Positions 1 to 8,145 of a stretch of 39,576 nt of DNA are shown piece by piece (position 1 is the stretch's first letter; each line of letters starts with the position of its first letter). Source of the DNA: Streptococcus massiliensis DSM 18628 (GTDB lineage: Bacteria > Bacillota > Bacilli > Lactobacillales > Streptococcaceae); assembly GCF_000380065.1 (NCBI RefSeq), contig NZ_KB904368.1, positions 1-39,576 of the forward strand, in the 5' to 3' direction. The notes under the pieces were generated by a model. It was not told the DNA's origin. It worked only from the letters and a program-made list of their open reading frames with translations, and made no database searches. Made by a program: the position numbers and the translations under genes.

Positions 1-144
1 AAAGGCATGATAGAAGGCGTGGAAGTGACAATCCTCCAAAGTATTCACCACTTTTTCAATCGTAAAGACGAGATGGTCTTGTGGCAAGAAAGAACTGATT
101 TCTAGTGGTAAAGTTGTTTGATTTGTGTTATAGTGAATATGCAT
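1..144 (-). CDS. IS1182-type transposase, N-terminal end only (partial)
   Basis: The first 48 codons of a transposase run leftward off the window edge. The ATG is at 144-142, preceded by an AAAGG ribosome binding site 7 bases upstream. The residues LPQDHLVFTIEKVVN and then FHAFYHAFG-like text match, from memory, the N-terminus of IS1182-family (DDE) transposases. No stop interrupts the visible part, so an intact insertion sequence may lie to the left. The element's outer end should fall between 145 and about 290; no terminal repeat can be defined without the other end. The assignment rests on motif recognition. Confidence 0.8.
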   Translation of the reverse strand, partial: MHIHYNTNQTTLPLEISSFLPQDHLVFTIEKVVNTLEDCHFHAFYHAF

Positions 145-207
145 GGGATAGCCTTTCTAAATGGTTTATTGTGCAATTCTATTTTACCAAGACTATCGCA
201 ACCATGC

Positions 208-238
208 AAAAAAGCAACGGATTTGCCGTTGCTTTTTT
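208..238. terminator. Bidirectional terminator beside the transposase gene
   Basis: A 13-bp perfect stem (208-220 with 226-238) has GCAACGG as its GC part, a 5-base loop, and A and T runs on its two flanks. It can stop transcription in either direction and would insulate the transposase gene from outside transcription. Confidence 0.85.
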
Positions 239-288
239 TGGAGATAAGGGACTATTGTCCCAGGCTCTGTTGGGTGGGATTTCAAAAC

Positions 289-310
289 AAAAGCCCTTCA
301 AGGGCTTTTT
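289..310. terminator. Terminator downstream of tRNA-Cys
   Basis: The stem AAAAGCCC (289-296) pairs with GGGCTTTT (302-309) around a 5-base loop. It lies 14 bases past the 3' end of the minus-strand tRNA-Cys and ends its transcript. Confidence 0.85.
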
Positions 311-323
311 GCGTAACTATTAG

Positions 324-394
324 AGGCGGTAGACGGATTTGAACCGACGATCAAGCTTTTGCAGAGCCGTGCCTTACCACTTGGCTATACCGCC
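324..394 (-). tRNA. tRNA-Cys (GCA)
   Basis: The 71-nt cloverleaf has a perfect acceptor stem GGCGGTA/TACCGCC, D loop AGTGGTAA, anticodon loop CTGCAAA with anticodon GCA, T loop TTCAAAT and discriminator U. The CCA end is not encoded. Two stem positions do not pair: C27-U43 in the anticodon stem and U50-U64 in the T stem. G28-U42 is a wobble. Confidence 0.93.
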
Positions 395-406
395 ACAACT
401 TTTACT

Positions 407-435
407 ATTTTACCCTAAAAAATGCTTTTCGTCAA
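407..435 (-). promoter_or_regulatory. Promoter of tRNA-Cys
   Basis: On the minus strand TTGACG (435-430), a 17-base spacer and TAAAAT (412-407) form a strong SigA promoter. The -10 box ends 12 bases before the mature tRNA 5' end. Confidence 0.8.
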
Positions 436-532
436 GAGGAGAAAGCTCTTTGAGCTGTTTTATTTTGCGGAGAAAGGTCTTGAAAATCGCTCTGCCATTT
501 TCCAAAATAATCAAAAAACTAGCCGCAAGACC

Positions 533-561
533 TTGTCAAAAGGGCGGAAATCTGGTACAAT
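533..561 (+). promoter_or_regulatory. rpsB promoter
   Basis: TTGTCA (533-538), a 17-base spacer and TACAAT (556-561) make a near-consensus SigA promoter. It leaves a 5' leader of about 110 bases before rpsB. Confidence 0.85.
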
Positions 562-591
562 AAGGGTTGTCGTGTAAACGGCAAATACTCA

Positions 592-649
592 TTTTAGATG
601 AATCGTGGTGCTGTTGCCCAAGGGTTGCCCTGCGAGCTGAAATCTAAAA
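592..649 (+). promoter_or_regulatory. Structured rpsB mRNA leader, probable ribosomal-protein leader
   Basis: TTTTAGAT (592-599) pairs exactly with ATCTAAAA (642-649) and closes a region of about 42 bases that contains smaller GC helices such as GGGTTGCCC (622-630). The rpsB ribosome binding site starts 15 bases after the closing stem. A closed structure between promoter and the S2 gene suggests feedback control by S2, as known for other ribosomal protein leaders. I cannot match it to a named family by eye. Confidence 0.55.
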
Positions 650-679
650 GAGGAAAAAAACAAAAAGGAGACATTACTC

Positions 680-1465
680 ATGGCAGTAATTTCAATGAAA
701 CAACTTCTTGAGGCTGGTGTTCACTTTGGTCACCAAACTCGCCGCTGGAACCCTAAGATGGCTAAGTACATCTTCACTGAGCGTAACGGTATCCACGTTA
801 TCGACCTTCAACAAACTGTAAAATATGCAGACCAAGCCTACGACTTTATTCGTGACGCTGCTGCAAACGATGCAGTTATCTTGTTTGTTGGTACCAAGAA
901 ACAAGCTGCTGAAGCGGTCAAAGACGAAGCAGAACGTGCAGGTCAATACTACATCAACCACCGTTGGTTGGGTGGAACGCTTACTAACTGGGAAACAATC
1001 CAAAAACGTGTTCGTCGTTTGAAAGAAATCAAACGCATGGAAGAAGAAGGAATTTTCGATGTGCTTCCTAAGAAAGAAGTTGCTCTTCTTAACAAGCAAC
1101 GTGCTCGTCTTGAAAAATTCTTGGGTGGTATCGAAGAAATGCCACGCATTCCAGATGTGATGTATGTGGTTGACCCACATAAAGAGCAAATCGCTGTTAA
1201 GGAAGCTAAGAAACTTGGTATCCCAGTGGTTGCTATGGTCGACACCAATACTGACCCAGACGATATTGACGTTATTATCCCAGCGAACGACGATGCTATC
1301 CGTGCTGTTAAGTTGATTACAGCGAAAATGGCTGACGCAATTATCGAAGGACGTCAAGGTGAAGACAATGTTGAAGCAGTAGAAGCTGAATTGGCTTCAG
1401 CTGAAGCATCTGCAGAATCAATCGAAGAATTGGTTGAAGTTGTAGAAGGTTCAAACGAAGATTAA
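680..1465 (+). CDS. rpsB: 30S ribosomal protein S2
   Basis: S2 is a structural protein of the small ribosomal subunit that helps recruit S1 and mRNA. The 261-residue length is typical of streptococci. The start [20 protein letters not shown] and the segment [13 protein letters not shown] are S2 signatures, and the C-terminal tail is acidic and rich in Ala and Glu. AAGGAG lies 10 bases before the ATG. The gene is first in the rpsB-tsf unit and has its own promoter and structured leader. Its codon use is that of a highly expressed gene. Nothing odd is visible. Confidence 0.98.
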   Translation: MAVISMKQLLEAGVHFGHQTRRWNPKMAKYIFTERNGIHVIDLQQTVKYADQAYDFIRDAAANDAVILFVGTKKQAAEAVKDEAERAGQYYINHRWLGGTLTNWETIQKRVRRLKEIKRMEEEGIFDVLPKKEVALLNKQRARLEKFLGGIEEMPRIPDVMYVVDPHKEQIAVKEAKKLGIPVVAMVDTNTDPDDIDVIIPANDDAIRAVKLITAKMADAIIEGRQGEDNVEAVEAELASAEASAESIEELVEVVEGSNED

Positions 1466-1572
1466 GTTAGGATAGATTATCTATTTTTCAAGTTTTTAGT
1501 CCGAATACAATTCTAAGTAATGAGGACGTGAAGAACGCCTAACTACAATCATTAAGTAAATAAAAAAATCCT

Positions 1573-1600
1573 AAAGGGCAGGGCTTAGCCCTCCCTTTTT
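1573..1600 (+). terminator. Hairpin between rpsB and tsf, partial terminator or attenuator
   Basis: AAAGGG-C-AGGGC (1573-1584) pairs with GCCCTCCCTTT (1588-1598) with one bulged C, followed by a short T run. The 159-base gap holds no clear second promoter, so tsf probably depends on read-through and the hairpin would set the S2 to EF-Ts ratio. Confidence 0.7.
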
Positions 1601-1624
1601 ATCATCATTTGGAGGAAATCAAAA

Positions 1625-2665
1625 ATGGCAGAAATTACAGCTAAGCTTGTAAAAGAATTGCGTGAAAAAACGGGTGCTGGTGTCATGGACGCTAAAAAAG
1701 CCCTGGTCGAAGTAGAAGGAAATATCGAAAAAGCGGTTGAATTGCTTCGCGAAAAAGGTATGGCTAAGGCAGCTAAGAAAGCTGACCGTGTCGCTGCTGA
1801 AGGTTTGACAGGTGTTTATGTAGACGGAAATACGGCTGCAATCGTTGAAGTCAACTCTGAAACAGACTTCGTTGCTAAAAATGCTCAATTTGTTGACTTG
1901 GTAAACGAAACTGCAAAAGTTATCGCAGAAAAGAAACCTGCAAACAATGAAGAAGCGCTTGCTTTGACCGTTGCTTCAGGCGAAACTTTGGAAGCGGCTT
2001 ATGTCAATGCAACAGCGACTATCGGAGAAAAAATCTCTTTCCGTCGTTTTGCGGTGGTTGAAAAATCTGACGACCAAGTCTTCGGTGCTTACCAACATAA
2101 CGGTGGACGTATCGGTGTAGTGACAGTTCTTTCAGGAAGCGACGAAGCGCTTGCTAAGCAACTGGCTATGCACGTTGCTGCCATGAAACCAACCGTTCTT
2201 TCATATAAAGAATTGAGCGAAGAGTTTATCCACGATGAATTGGCACAACTCAACCACAAGATTGAACAAGACAACGAAAGCCGTGCTATGGTTGACAAAC
2301 CAGCCTTGCCGCTTCTTAAATACGGTTCAAAACTTCAGTTGACCGACCAAGTGGTGGCTCAAGCAGAGGAAGACATCAAGGCTGAGCTTGCTGCTGAAGG
2401 CAAACCAGAAAAAATCTGGGACAAAATTATTCCAGGTAAAATGGATCGCTTCATGCTTGACAACACCAAGGTTGACCAAGCCTACACACTCCTTGCACAA
2501 GTCTACATCATGGACGACAGCAAGACTGTTGAAGCCTTCCTTGAAAGCCAAGGCGTAGAAGTTGCTGGCTTCACTCGTTTTGAAGTAGGTGAAGGAATCG
2601 AAAAAGCAGCTAACGACTTTGAATCAGAAGTTGCTGCAACAATGGCTGCTGCTTTGAATAACTAA
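1625..2665 (+). CDS. tsf: Elongation factor Ts
   Basis: EF-Ts is the guanine nucleotide exchange factor that recycles EF-Tu-GDP. The protein is 346 residues, the streptococcal length, which is longer than the E. coli form. The N-terminal UBA-like domain begins [21 protein letters not shown] and contains the invariant [12 protein letters not shown] region. The core has [12 protein letters not shown], a standard EF-Ts signature. GGAGG lies 9 bases before the ATG. The gene follows rpsB as in most bacteria and ends at a strong hairpin. No anomalies. Confidence 0.98.
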   Translation: MAEITAKLVKELREKTGAGVMDAKKALVEVEGNIEKAVELLREKGMAKAAKKADRVAAEGLTGVYVDGNTAAIVEVNSETDFVAKNAQFVDLVNETAKVIAEKKPANNEEALALTVASGETLEAAYVNATATIGEKISFRRFAVVEKSDDQVFGAYQHNGGRIGVVTVLSGSDEALAKQLAMHVAAMKPTVLSYKELSEEFIHDELAQLNHKIEQDNESRAMVDKPALPLLKYGSKLQLTDQVVAQAEEDIKAELAAEGKPEKIWDKIIPGKMDRFMLDNTKVDQAYTLLAQVYIMDDSKTVEAFLESQGVEVAGFTRFEVGEGIEKAANDFESEVAATMAAALNN

Positions 2666-2673
2666 GAAAATAG

Positions 2674-2700
2674 AAACCATCGCTGTGAGCGATGGTTTTT
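2674..2700. terminator. Terminator shared by tsf and the convergent small gene
   Basis: AAACCATCGCT (2674-2684) pairs with AGCGATGGTTT (2688-2698), loop GTG, T tract on the plus side. It sits between tsf and the convergent gene at 2716-3087. Confidence 0.9.
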
Positions 2701-2715
2701 GTATTTCAAAAAAAG

Positions 2716-3087
2716 CTATTTTTCGTGTTTTCCCCGCATTTTCCAGTTTTTAAAAAAAGAGCGGTGTTGGTAAAGGGTAATGAGGCTGAGTAGGGAAATG
2801 ACGAGCCACATACCTAGATAGTTGATAGATATTCCCTTGTTAACAGAAAATGATAAAATCGCTCCGAAGGCGAGTCCTAAAGAGATGTATAGGAGAAAGC
2901 GATAGCGGAACTTGAGTTGATAATTTCCATATAAAAGTGGAATAAGTAAAAGAAGGGTGATACTTGCAGGTTTTAGGATAACAGTGGAAGTTTTTAAGAT
3001 ACAGGCAGACGCGAGCGTGTGAAAAAATAAGAGAATAGGGGTCATCATGAGAAATTGTAGAAAGTACTGCTTTAGAAAATTTTTCAT
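2716..3087 (-). CDS. Small membrane protein, unknown function
   Basis: I do not recognise the family. The 123-residue protein has about four hydrophobic segments, roughly residues 8-28, 36-54, 64-83 and 88-106, and ends in a basic cytoplasmic tail (KNWKMRGKHEK). The layout resembles DUF3021-type four-helix proteins, but no motif decides it. The ATG at 3087 has AGGAGG seven bases upstream and a good promoter in front, so the gene is probably expressed alone. It converges on tsf and diverges from ctsR. Intergenic DNA on both sides is AT-rich. Confidence 0.75.
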   Translation of the reverse strand: MKNFLKQYFLQFLMMTPILLFFHTLASACILKTSTVILKPASITLLLLIPLLYGNYQLKFRYRFLLYISLGLAFGAILSFSVNKGISINYLGMWLVISLLSLITLYQHRSFFKNWKMRGKHEK

Positions 3088-3107
3088 AGAAAATCCTCCT
3101 TTTATTT

Positions 3108-3136
3108 ATTATATCTATTAAATATTTTCAAAGCAA
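3108..3136 (-). promoter_or_regulatory. Promoter of the small membrane protein gene
   Basis: On the minus strand TTGCTT (3136-3131), a 17-base spacer and TATAAT (3113-3108). The ribosome binding site starts only about 8 bases past the -10 box, so the untranslated leader is short. Confidence 0.65.
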
Positions 3137-3193
3137 GCGATGACACGAGTAGAATTTTTATAGCTTTTACTTTCAAAAATGTTTGTTTTTCGG

Positions 3194-3219
3194 TATAATA
3201 AAAGTCAAAGTTAGTCAAA
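3194..3219 (+). promoter_or_regulatory. ctsR-clpC -10 box with tandem CtsR operator
   Basis: TATAAT at 3194-3199 is followed by AGTCAAA (3203-3209), three bases, and AGTCAAA (3213-3219). This is the tandem heptamer of the known CtsR operator (consensus RGTCAAA NNN RGTCAAA). It covers the transcription start, so CtsR bound here would block its own operon until heat or protein damage inactivates it. The -35 region (TTTCAA, 3171-3176) is weak. Confidence 0.92.
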
Positions 3220-3235
3220 GTAAGAGGGCAGGGTC

Positions 3236-3694
3236 ATGAATTGTAAAAATACATCAGACATTATTGAAGAATATATCAAACAGTTGCTAGCTCAAGCTGG
3301 AATTGCTGAACTTAAACGAAGCGAAGTAGCTGATATTTTTCAAGTAGTTCCAAGCCAGATTAACTATGTGATCAAGACGCGCTTCACGGAAAGTCGCGGT
3401 TATGTTGTGGAGAGTAAGCGTGGTGGGGGGGGCTATATCCGTATCGGGAAAGTTCAGTTTTCAGATCACCACCAGATGTTGCGAGATTTACTCGCCAGTA
3501 TTAAAGAGCAAATTAGTCAGCAGGTTTTTACAGATATTTTACAAATGCTCTTTGAAAAAGGGTTGATAACTGGGCGTGAACTTGATCTGTTTTGGGTAAC
3601 TACGACAGATAGCGTCTTAGGAAGTGATGCAGCACGTATTCGAGCGCGACTTTTACAGCAATTACTAAAACAACTAGATAGAAAAGGAAATTAA
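3236..3694 (+). CDS. ctsR: Transcriptional repressor CtsR
   Basis: CtsR is the repressor of class III heat-shock genes (clp genes) in Firmicutes. The 152-residue protein begins NTSDIIEEYIKQLL. The DNA-binding part contains the CtsR wing segment VESKRGGGGYIRI near residues 60-72, including the glycine-rich RGGGGYI turn that acts as the heat sensor in B. subtilis. The ribosome binding site (AGAGGGCAGGG) is imperfect. The stop codon directly abuts the clpC ATG, so the two are translationally coupled. The operator upstream shows autoregulation. Confidence 0.97.
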   Translation: MNCKNTSDIIEEYIKQLLAQAGIAELKRSEVADIFQVVPSQINYVIKTRFTESRGYVVESKRGGGGYIRIGKVQFSDHHQMLRDLLASIKEQISQQVFTDILQMLFEKGLITGRELDLFWVTTTDSVLGSDAARIRARLLQQLLKQLDRKGN

Positions 3695-6127
3695 ATGAAA
3701 TATTCAACGGCATTGGCAGATAGTATAGAGGGTGCACAGCTTTTAGCGGGTCATTTTGAGGGAGATTTTTTAGAAAGTTGGCATTTGTTGGTAGCTATTG
3801 CCAACAATCCTTTCAGCGTAGGTGGGGCGGCTCTGAGTGATTATCCCCTTTTGGTTGATGAATTGGAAAATGCTTCTGCCATAGTGGTAGGAAAAATCTA
3901 TCAAGAAAGTCCAAAGGCTGCTTATTTTCCTTACTCTAGGCGACTAAATGGACTTATTGAACAGGCAGAGGGGCTAGCAGAGGCACTTCATGCAAAAGAG
4001 TTGGGGACAGAGCACGTTTTATTAGCCATTATCTTTGATCGAACAACTTTAGCGGCGCGTGTGCTTGAGCAGGCAGGTTTTAGTTATGAAGAAAAAAGTG
4101 AGGCTGCACGCATGGCTGATTTGCGTAAAAGTTTAGAGCGTCGTGCAGGTTGGGGAAAAGAGGATATTAAGGCGATTCGACAATATTTGCGTGGTCAAGT
4201 TACTCCTTCGCCTAGTTCAATGGCCAACATGATGGGCATGCCAGCCTCAACCAGCGGCGGCTTAGAAGACTATACGCGGGATTTGACGGAAATGGCGCGC
4301 AATGGTCTTCTGGAGCCTGTTGTCGGGCGCGACCAAGAGATTTCACGTATGATTCAAATCCTCAGCCGCAAAACCAAGAACAATCCTGTCTTGGTTGGAG
4401 ACGCGGGTGTCGGAAAAACGGCACTGGCTTTGGGACTGGCTCAGCGTGTGGCAGCAGGCGATGTTCCCAATGAAATTGCCAAAATGCGCGTGCTGGAGCT
4501 TGACTTGATGAATGTAGTGGCAGGGACGCGTTTTCGCGGGGACTTTGAAGAGCGGATGAATAATATCATCAACGATATTGAAGAAGATGGGCATGTCATT
4601 CTCTTTATCGACGAGCTGCACACCATTATGGGTTCGGGCAGCGGGATTGATTCGACGCTTGATGCGGCAAATATTTTGAAACCTGCTTTGGCACGGGGAA
4701 CTTTGAGAACGGTCGGGGCGACAACTCAGGAGGAATACCAGAAGCATATCGAAAGAGATGCGGCTCTCTCGCGGCGTTTTGCCAAGGTCAGCATTGAAGA
4801 ACCAAGCGTGGCACACAGCATTGCTATTTTACAAGGGCTAAAGAAGGGCTACGAAAGTCATCATAAGGTGGTCATCACCGACCAAGCGATTGAGACGGCG
4901 GTCAAGTACGCTCATCGCTATCTGACCAGCAAAAACCTGCCAGATTCAGCGATTGATTTGCTAGATGAGGCGAGCGCGACGGTGCAAAATCAACATCCGC
5001 AAATCCACGTGAAAAAGGAGTTGAGCCCAGCTGATGAGGCGCTCATGGCTGGAAATATGGCAAAGGTGGCGACTTTGCTAGCCAAGGAGGAGGCAACGCC
5101 GACCTTTAAGCTGAAAGTTCAAGAAACTGATATTTTGGTGACTTTGAGCCGTTTGTCAGGCATCCCTGTGCAAAAACTGACCCAGACTGATGCCAAAAAA
5201 TATCTTCATTTGGAGCAGGAATTGCACAAGCGGGTCATCGGGCAGGAAGAGGCGATTTCGGCTATCAGCCGTGCCATTCGTCGCAATCAATCTGGCATTC
5301 GGACCAGCAAGCGTCCGATTGGTTCCTTTATGTTCTTAGGGCCGACCGGTGTCGGCAAGACCGAGCTGGCAAAAGCCTTGGCTGAGACCCTTTTTGATGA
5401 CGAATCTGCTCTTATTCGCTTTGATATGAGCGAGTACATGGAGAAATTCGCAGCTTCTCGTCTCAATGGGGCGCCGCCAGGCTATGTTGGCTACGAAGAA
5501 GGCGGCGAATTGACCGAAAAAGTCCGCAACAAGCCCTATTCTGTCCTGCTTTTTGATGAGGTGGAAAAGGCGCATCCAGACATTTTCAACGTTCTCTTGC
5601 AAGTCTTGGATGACGGTGTGTTGACCGACAGCAAAGGACGCAAGGTTGACTTTTCAAATACCATTATCATCATGACCAGCAACCTCGGGGCGACTAGCCT
5701 GCGCGATGACAAGACCGTTGGCTTTGGGGCGCGGGATCTTCGCTTTGACCACGAAAATATGGAAAAACGGATATTGGAAGAGCTGAAAAAAGCCTATCGT
5801 CCAGAGTTTATCAATCGGATTGATGAGAAGGTTGTCTTCCATAGCTTGACCAGCAGCGACATGCAAGAAGTGGTCAAGATTATGGTTAAACCGCTGATTG
5901 CGAGCCTAGCTGAGCAGGACATTGAACTCAAGTTTCAAGCTAGTGCGCTAAAACTTTTAGCACAAGAAGGCTACGACCCAGAAATGGGGGCGCGTCCTCT
6001 GCGTAGAATGCTGCAAACCAAGGTGGAGGACAAGCTGGCAGAATTGCTCTTGTCTGGCGATTTATCAGCAGGGAGTCTCCTCAAAATCGGCGTCAAAGGC
6101 GGAGAGCTGAAGTTTGAGGTGGTATAA
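3695..6127 (+). CDS. clpC: ATP-dependent Clp protease ATP-binding subunit ClpC
   Basis: ClpC is the hexameric AAA+ unfoldase that feeds proteins to ClpP and acts in heat tolerance, competence and protein turnover. The 810 residues contain an N-terminal Clp repeat domain (about 1-150), a first AAA+ module with Walker A GDAGVGKT at 235-242 and Walker B VILFIDELHT, a short middle linker, and a second AAA+ module with Walker A GPTGVGKT at 549-556, Walker B VLLFDEVEKA, and the C-terminal ARPLRR sensor. No ClpE-type zinc finger is present. It is coupled to ctsR with no gap and ends at a terminator. Confidence 0.97.
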   Translation: MKYSTALADSIEGAQLLAGHFEGDFLESWHLLVAIANNPFSVGGAALSDYPLLVDELENASAIVVGKIYQESPKAAYFPYSRRLNGLIEQAEGLAEALHAKELGTEHVLLAIIFDRTTLAARVLEQAGFSYEEKSEAARMADLRKSLERRAGWGKEDIKAIRQYLRGQVTPSPSSMANMMGMPASTSGGLEDYTRDLTEMARNGLLEPVVGRDQEISRMIQILSRKTKNNPVLVGDAGVGKTALALGLAQRVAAGDVPNEIAKMRVLELDLMNVVAGTRFRGDFEERMNNIINDIEEDGHVILFIDELHTIMGSGSGIDSTLDAANILKPALARGTLRTVGATTQEEYQKHIERDAALSRRFAKVSIEEPSVAHSIAILQGLKKGYESHHKVVITDQAIETAVKYAHRYLTSKNLPDSAIDLLDEASATVQNQHPQIHVKKELSPADEALMAGNMAKVATLLAKEEATPTFKLKVQETDILVTLSRLSGIPVQKLTQTDAKKYLHLEQELHKRVIGQEEAISAISRAIRRNQSGIRTSKRPIGSFMFLGPTGVGKTELAKALAETLFDDESALIRFDMSEYMEKFAASRLNGAPPGYVGYEEGGELTEKVRNKPYSVLLFDEVEKAHPDIFNVLLQVLDDGVLTDSKGRKVDFSNTIIIMTSNLGATSLRDDKTVGFGARDLRFDHENMEKRILEELKKAYRPEFINRIDEKVVFHSLTSSDMQEVVKIMVKPLIASLAEQDIELKFQASALKLLAQEGYDPEMGARPLRRMLQTKVEDKLAELLLSGDLSAGSLLKIGVKGGELKFEVV

Positions 6128-6135
6128 TAAGTGAT

Positions 6136-6162
6136 AAAACGACTAGTTCAGCTAGTCGTTTT
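6136..6162 (+). terminator. clpC terminator
   Basis: AAAACGACTAG (6136-6146) pairs perfectly with CTAGTCGTTTT (6152-6162), loop TTCAG, followed by a T-rich run. Confidence 0.9.
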
Positions 6163-6192
6163 TCTTTCTTTTAAAACTTTTTTATATTTTTT

Positions 6193-6240
6193 AATAAAAA
6201 TGTTTGACAAAATAAAAATATAGTTTATAATAAAAATATA
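6193..6240 (+). promoter_or_regulatory. nadR operon promoter with 18-bp-spaced AT repeats
   Basis: TTGACA (6204-6209), a 16-base spacer and TATAAT (6226-6231) form the promoter. AATAAAAAT occurs at 6193, 6211 and 6229, exactly 18 bases apart; the last two copies extend to a 12-base identity (AATAAAAATATA). They flank and overlap the promoter boxes, so they could be operator half-sites, possibly for the Nudix/winged-helix protein of the same operon. AT bias could also produce part of this. Confidence 0.75.
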
Positions 6241-6281
6241 AAATTGATTTTATAAAGAATAATAAAAAGGTAGAAATAAAC

Positions 6282-7340
6282 ATGAAAGAAAAAATTGCGG
6301 TGGTTTTTGGGACATTTGCCCCCTTGCATCAGGGTCATATTGACTTGATTCAAAAGGCTAAGCGGCAGTTTGAACAGGTGCGCGTGGTCGTTTCGGGCTA
6401 TGAGGGCGACAGGGGTGAGACGGTCGGGCTTAATTTGCAGAAGCGTTTTCGCTATATTCGCGAAGCCTTTGCGGATGATGATTTGACGCAGATTTATCAG
6501 CTGGATGAGAGTGATTTGGCTCGCTATCCTAAAGGCTGGGATACTTGGTTGACACAGCTTTTGCAGCTTGTCCATTACCAAGAGAAGCAGGAAGAATTGA
6601 CTTTCTTTGTCGCTGAAAAAGAATACTGTAAGGAGCTAGAAAAGCGGGGTTTTGCCAGTGTCTTGGAGGAGCGGCAGTTCGGGATTTCGGCCAGCATGAT
6701 TCGACAAAATCCTAGCAAATATTGGAAATACATCGCTCAGCCATTTCGGCGCCAGTTTACCAAGAAAGTTTTGATTATCGGCAGTGCCAGCAATGGAAAG
6801 ACGACCTTGGCTAAGGATTTGGGGCGCTTTTACGACGCGCCGGTTAGCCTTGAGTATGCGCGGGAATATCAAATTCAAAACAATGTGCGAGACGACGAGC
6901 TGACCGCTAAGGACTACTATTATCTCCTCTTGGGGCAATACGCTCAGACCTCTCAGCTGATTGACAGTTCGGTCAACCGCGGCTTAGTTGTTGCGGACAC
7001 CAATTCGCTGGTGACCAAGGGTTATTATGATTATTATCTCAAGGAGGACGCCAGCCAGTTGGATGAGAGACAGACCTTTGACCACCTTTTCTTGAGTATT
7101 TTGTCCAAGGAAAAGTGGGATTTGATTCTCTTTATCAAGCCCAACGGTAGCTATGTCAATGACGGATTTCGCGATATGACTATGGCAGATGAGAAAATTC
7201 GGGCGGATTTTTCCAACTATCTGGAGCAACTCAAAGAGCAATATTTGCCAGACATTCCGCTGGTTTATCTGGCTAGTGATTATCTGGGAAATTATCAGGC
7301 GGCGAAAGCGGCTATTAACCAAATTTATCAAGCAGATTAA
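6282..7340 (+). CDS. nadR: Bifunctional NMN adenylyltransferase / ribosylnicotinamide kinase NadR
   Basis: NadR converts nicotinamide riboside to NMN and NMN to NAD. The 352-residue protein has the nucleotidyltransferase signature FGTFAPLHQGH (H16-x-G18-H19) near its N-terminus and ISASMIRQNP as the second nucleotidyltransferase motif. A C-terminal kinase domain carries the P-loop GSASNGKTT at 167-175. The helix-turn-helix repressor domain found at the N-terminus of enterobacterial NadR is absent, so this form is an enzyme only. The next gene, pnuC, imports the substrate. The pair forms a complete nicotinamide riboside salvage route. Confidence 0.95.
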   Translation: MKEKIAVVFGTFAPLHQGHIDLIQKAKRQFEQVRVVVSGYEGDRGETVGLNLQKRFRYIREAFADDDLTQIYQLDESDLARYPKGWDTWLTQLLQLVHYQEKQEELTFFVAEKEYCKELEKRGFASVLEERQFGISASMIRQNPSKYWKYIAQPFRRQFTKKVLIIGSASNGKTTLAKDLGRFYDAPVSLEYAREYQIQNNVRDDELTAKDYYYLLLGQYAQTSQLIDSSVNRGLVVADTNSLVTKGYYDYYLKEDASQLDERQTFDHLFLSILSKEKWDLILFIKPNGSYVNDGFRDMTMADEKIRADFSNYLEQLKEQYLPDIPLVYLASDYLGNYQAAKAAINQIYQAD

Positions 7341-7360
7341 AGAAGAAAGTGGTAAAATAG

Positions 7361-8140
7361 ATGTTGAACATAAAAGAAAAACTACACAGATTTCAAAGTA
7401 ATTACAGAAACGTTCATCAGGCGGCGAAAAAAGCAGGGCTGACAGGCATTTTACGCCTCCTCTGGCAGGATTTGTTTGAGGGGCGGAGCTTGGGACAGTG
7501 GCTCTATCTGCTGGTTCTCTCTAGCATTCCTTTTGTCCTTGAGTTTACCAATCAAGCAAGCCAACATGATTGGGTGGGACTCTTTGCTTCTTGGACAGGC
7601 ATTGTCTGCGTCATCTTAGTAGCAGAAGGGCGAGCCAGCAACTATCTCTTTGGGGCGATTAACTCTGCTATCTATCTGATTTTATCCTTCGAGGCAAGTT
7701 TTTATGGAGAAGTGCTGACAACCATTTATTTCTTTATCATGCAGCCAATTGGCCTTTACACTTGGTTGTCCAATCGGATAAATGGGCAGGATCAGGCAGA
7801 AGAAAGTCATTTTGAAGCGAAGAAATTGCGGCTTTTTGACTGGGTCAAATATCTGGCGCTGACGGCCTTGATTTGGATTGGTATGGGCTTTGCCTACCAA
7901 AGCATTGGCAGCCACAGACCTTTCCGCGATAGTGTAACGGACGCCACCAACGGTGTTGGACAGCTCCTCATGACCCGTCTTTACCGCGAGCAATGGATTT
8001 TCTGGATTGCAACCAATCTCTTCAGTATTTACCTCTGGTGGGGCAGTAATGTCAATATTCAAGGCATGTACTGGGTCTACACAATCAATAGTCTGGTCGG
8101 TTGGTATCAATGGACTAAGGCTTTAAAAAGAAAGGACTGA
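7361..8140 (+). CDS. pnuC: Nicotinamide riboside transporter PnuC
   Basis: PnuC is a facilitator for nicotinamide riboside uptake; intracellular phosphorylation by NadR traps the substrate. The protein has 259 residues with about seven membrane segments, and the family landmarks NYLFGAINSAIYLIL and QPIGLYTWL, plus the aromatic C-terminal portion with FWIATNLFSIYLWW. It starts 20 bases after nadR with a modest ribosome binding site (GAAAGTGG), and is followed 5 bases later by the Nudix gene, so all three form one operon. Confidence 0.95.
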   Translation: MLNIKEKLHRFQSNYRNVHQAAKKAGLTGILRLLWQDLFEGRSLGQWLYLLVLSSIPFVLEFTNQASQHDWVGLFASWTGIVCVILVAEGRASNYLFGAINSAIYLILSFEASFYGEVLTTIYFFIMQPIGLYTWLSNRINGQDQAEESHFEAKKLRLFDWVKYLALTALIWIGMGFAYQSIGSHRPFRDSVTDATNGVGQLLMTRLYREQWIFWIATNLFSIYLWWGSNVNIQGMYWVYTINSLVGWYQWTKALKRKD

Positions 8141-8145
8141 ACTCA

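Noticed and set aside
692-1357. Long open frame on the minus strand inside rpsB
   Set aside because: It is the antisense of a highly biased ribosomal protein gene, has no ribosome binding site and its translation shows no family features. Similar antisense frames inside adh (24025-24792), gshAB (26204-26602) and dapH (36334-36903) were rejected for the same reason.
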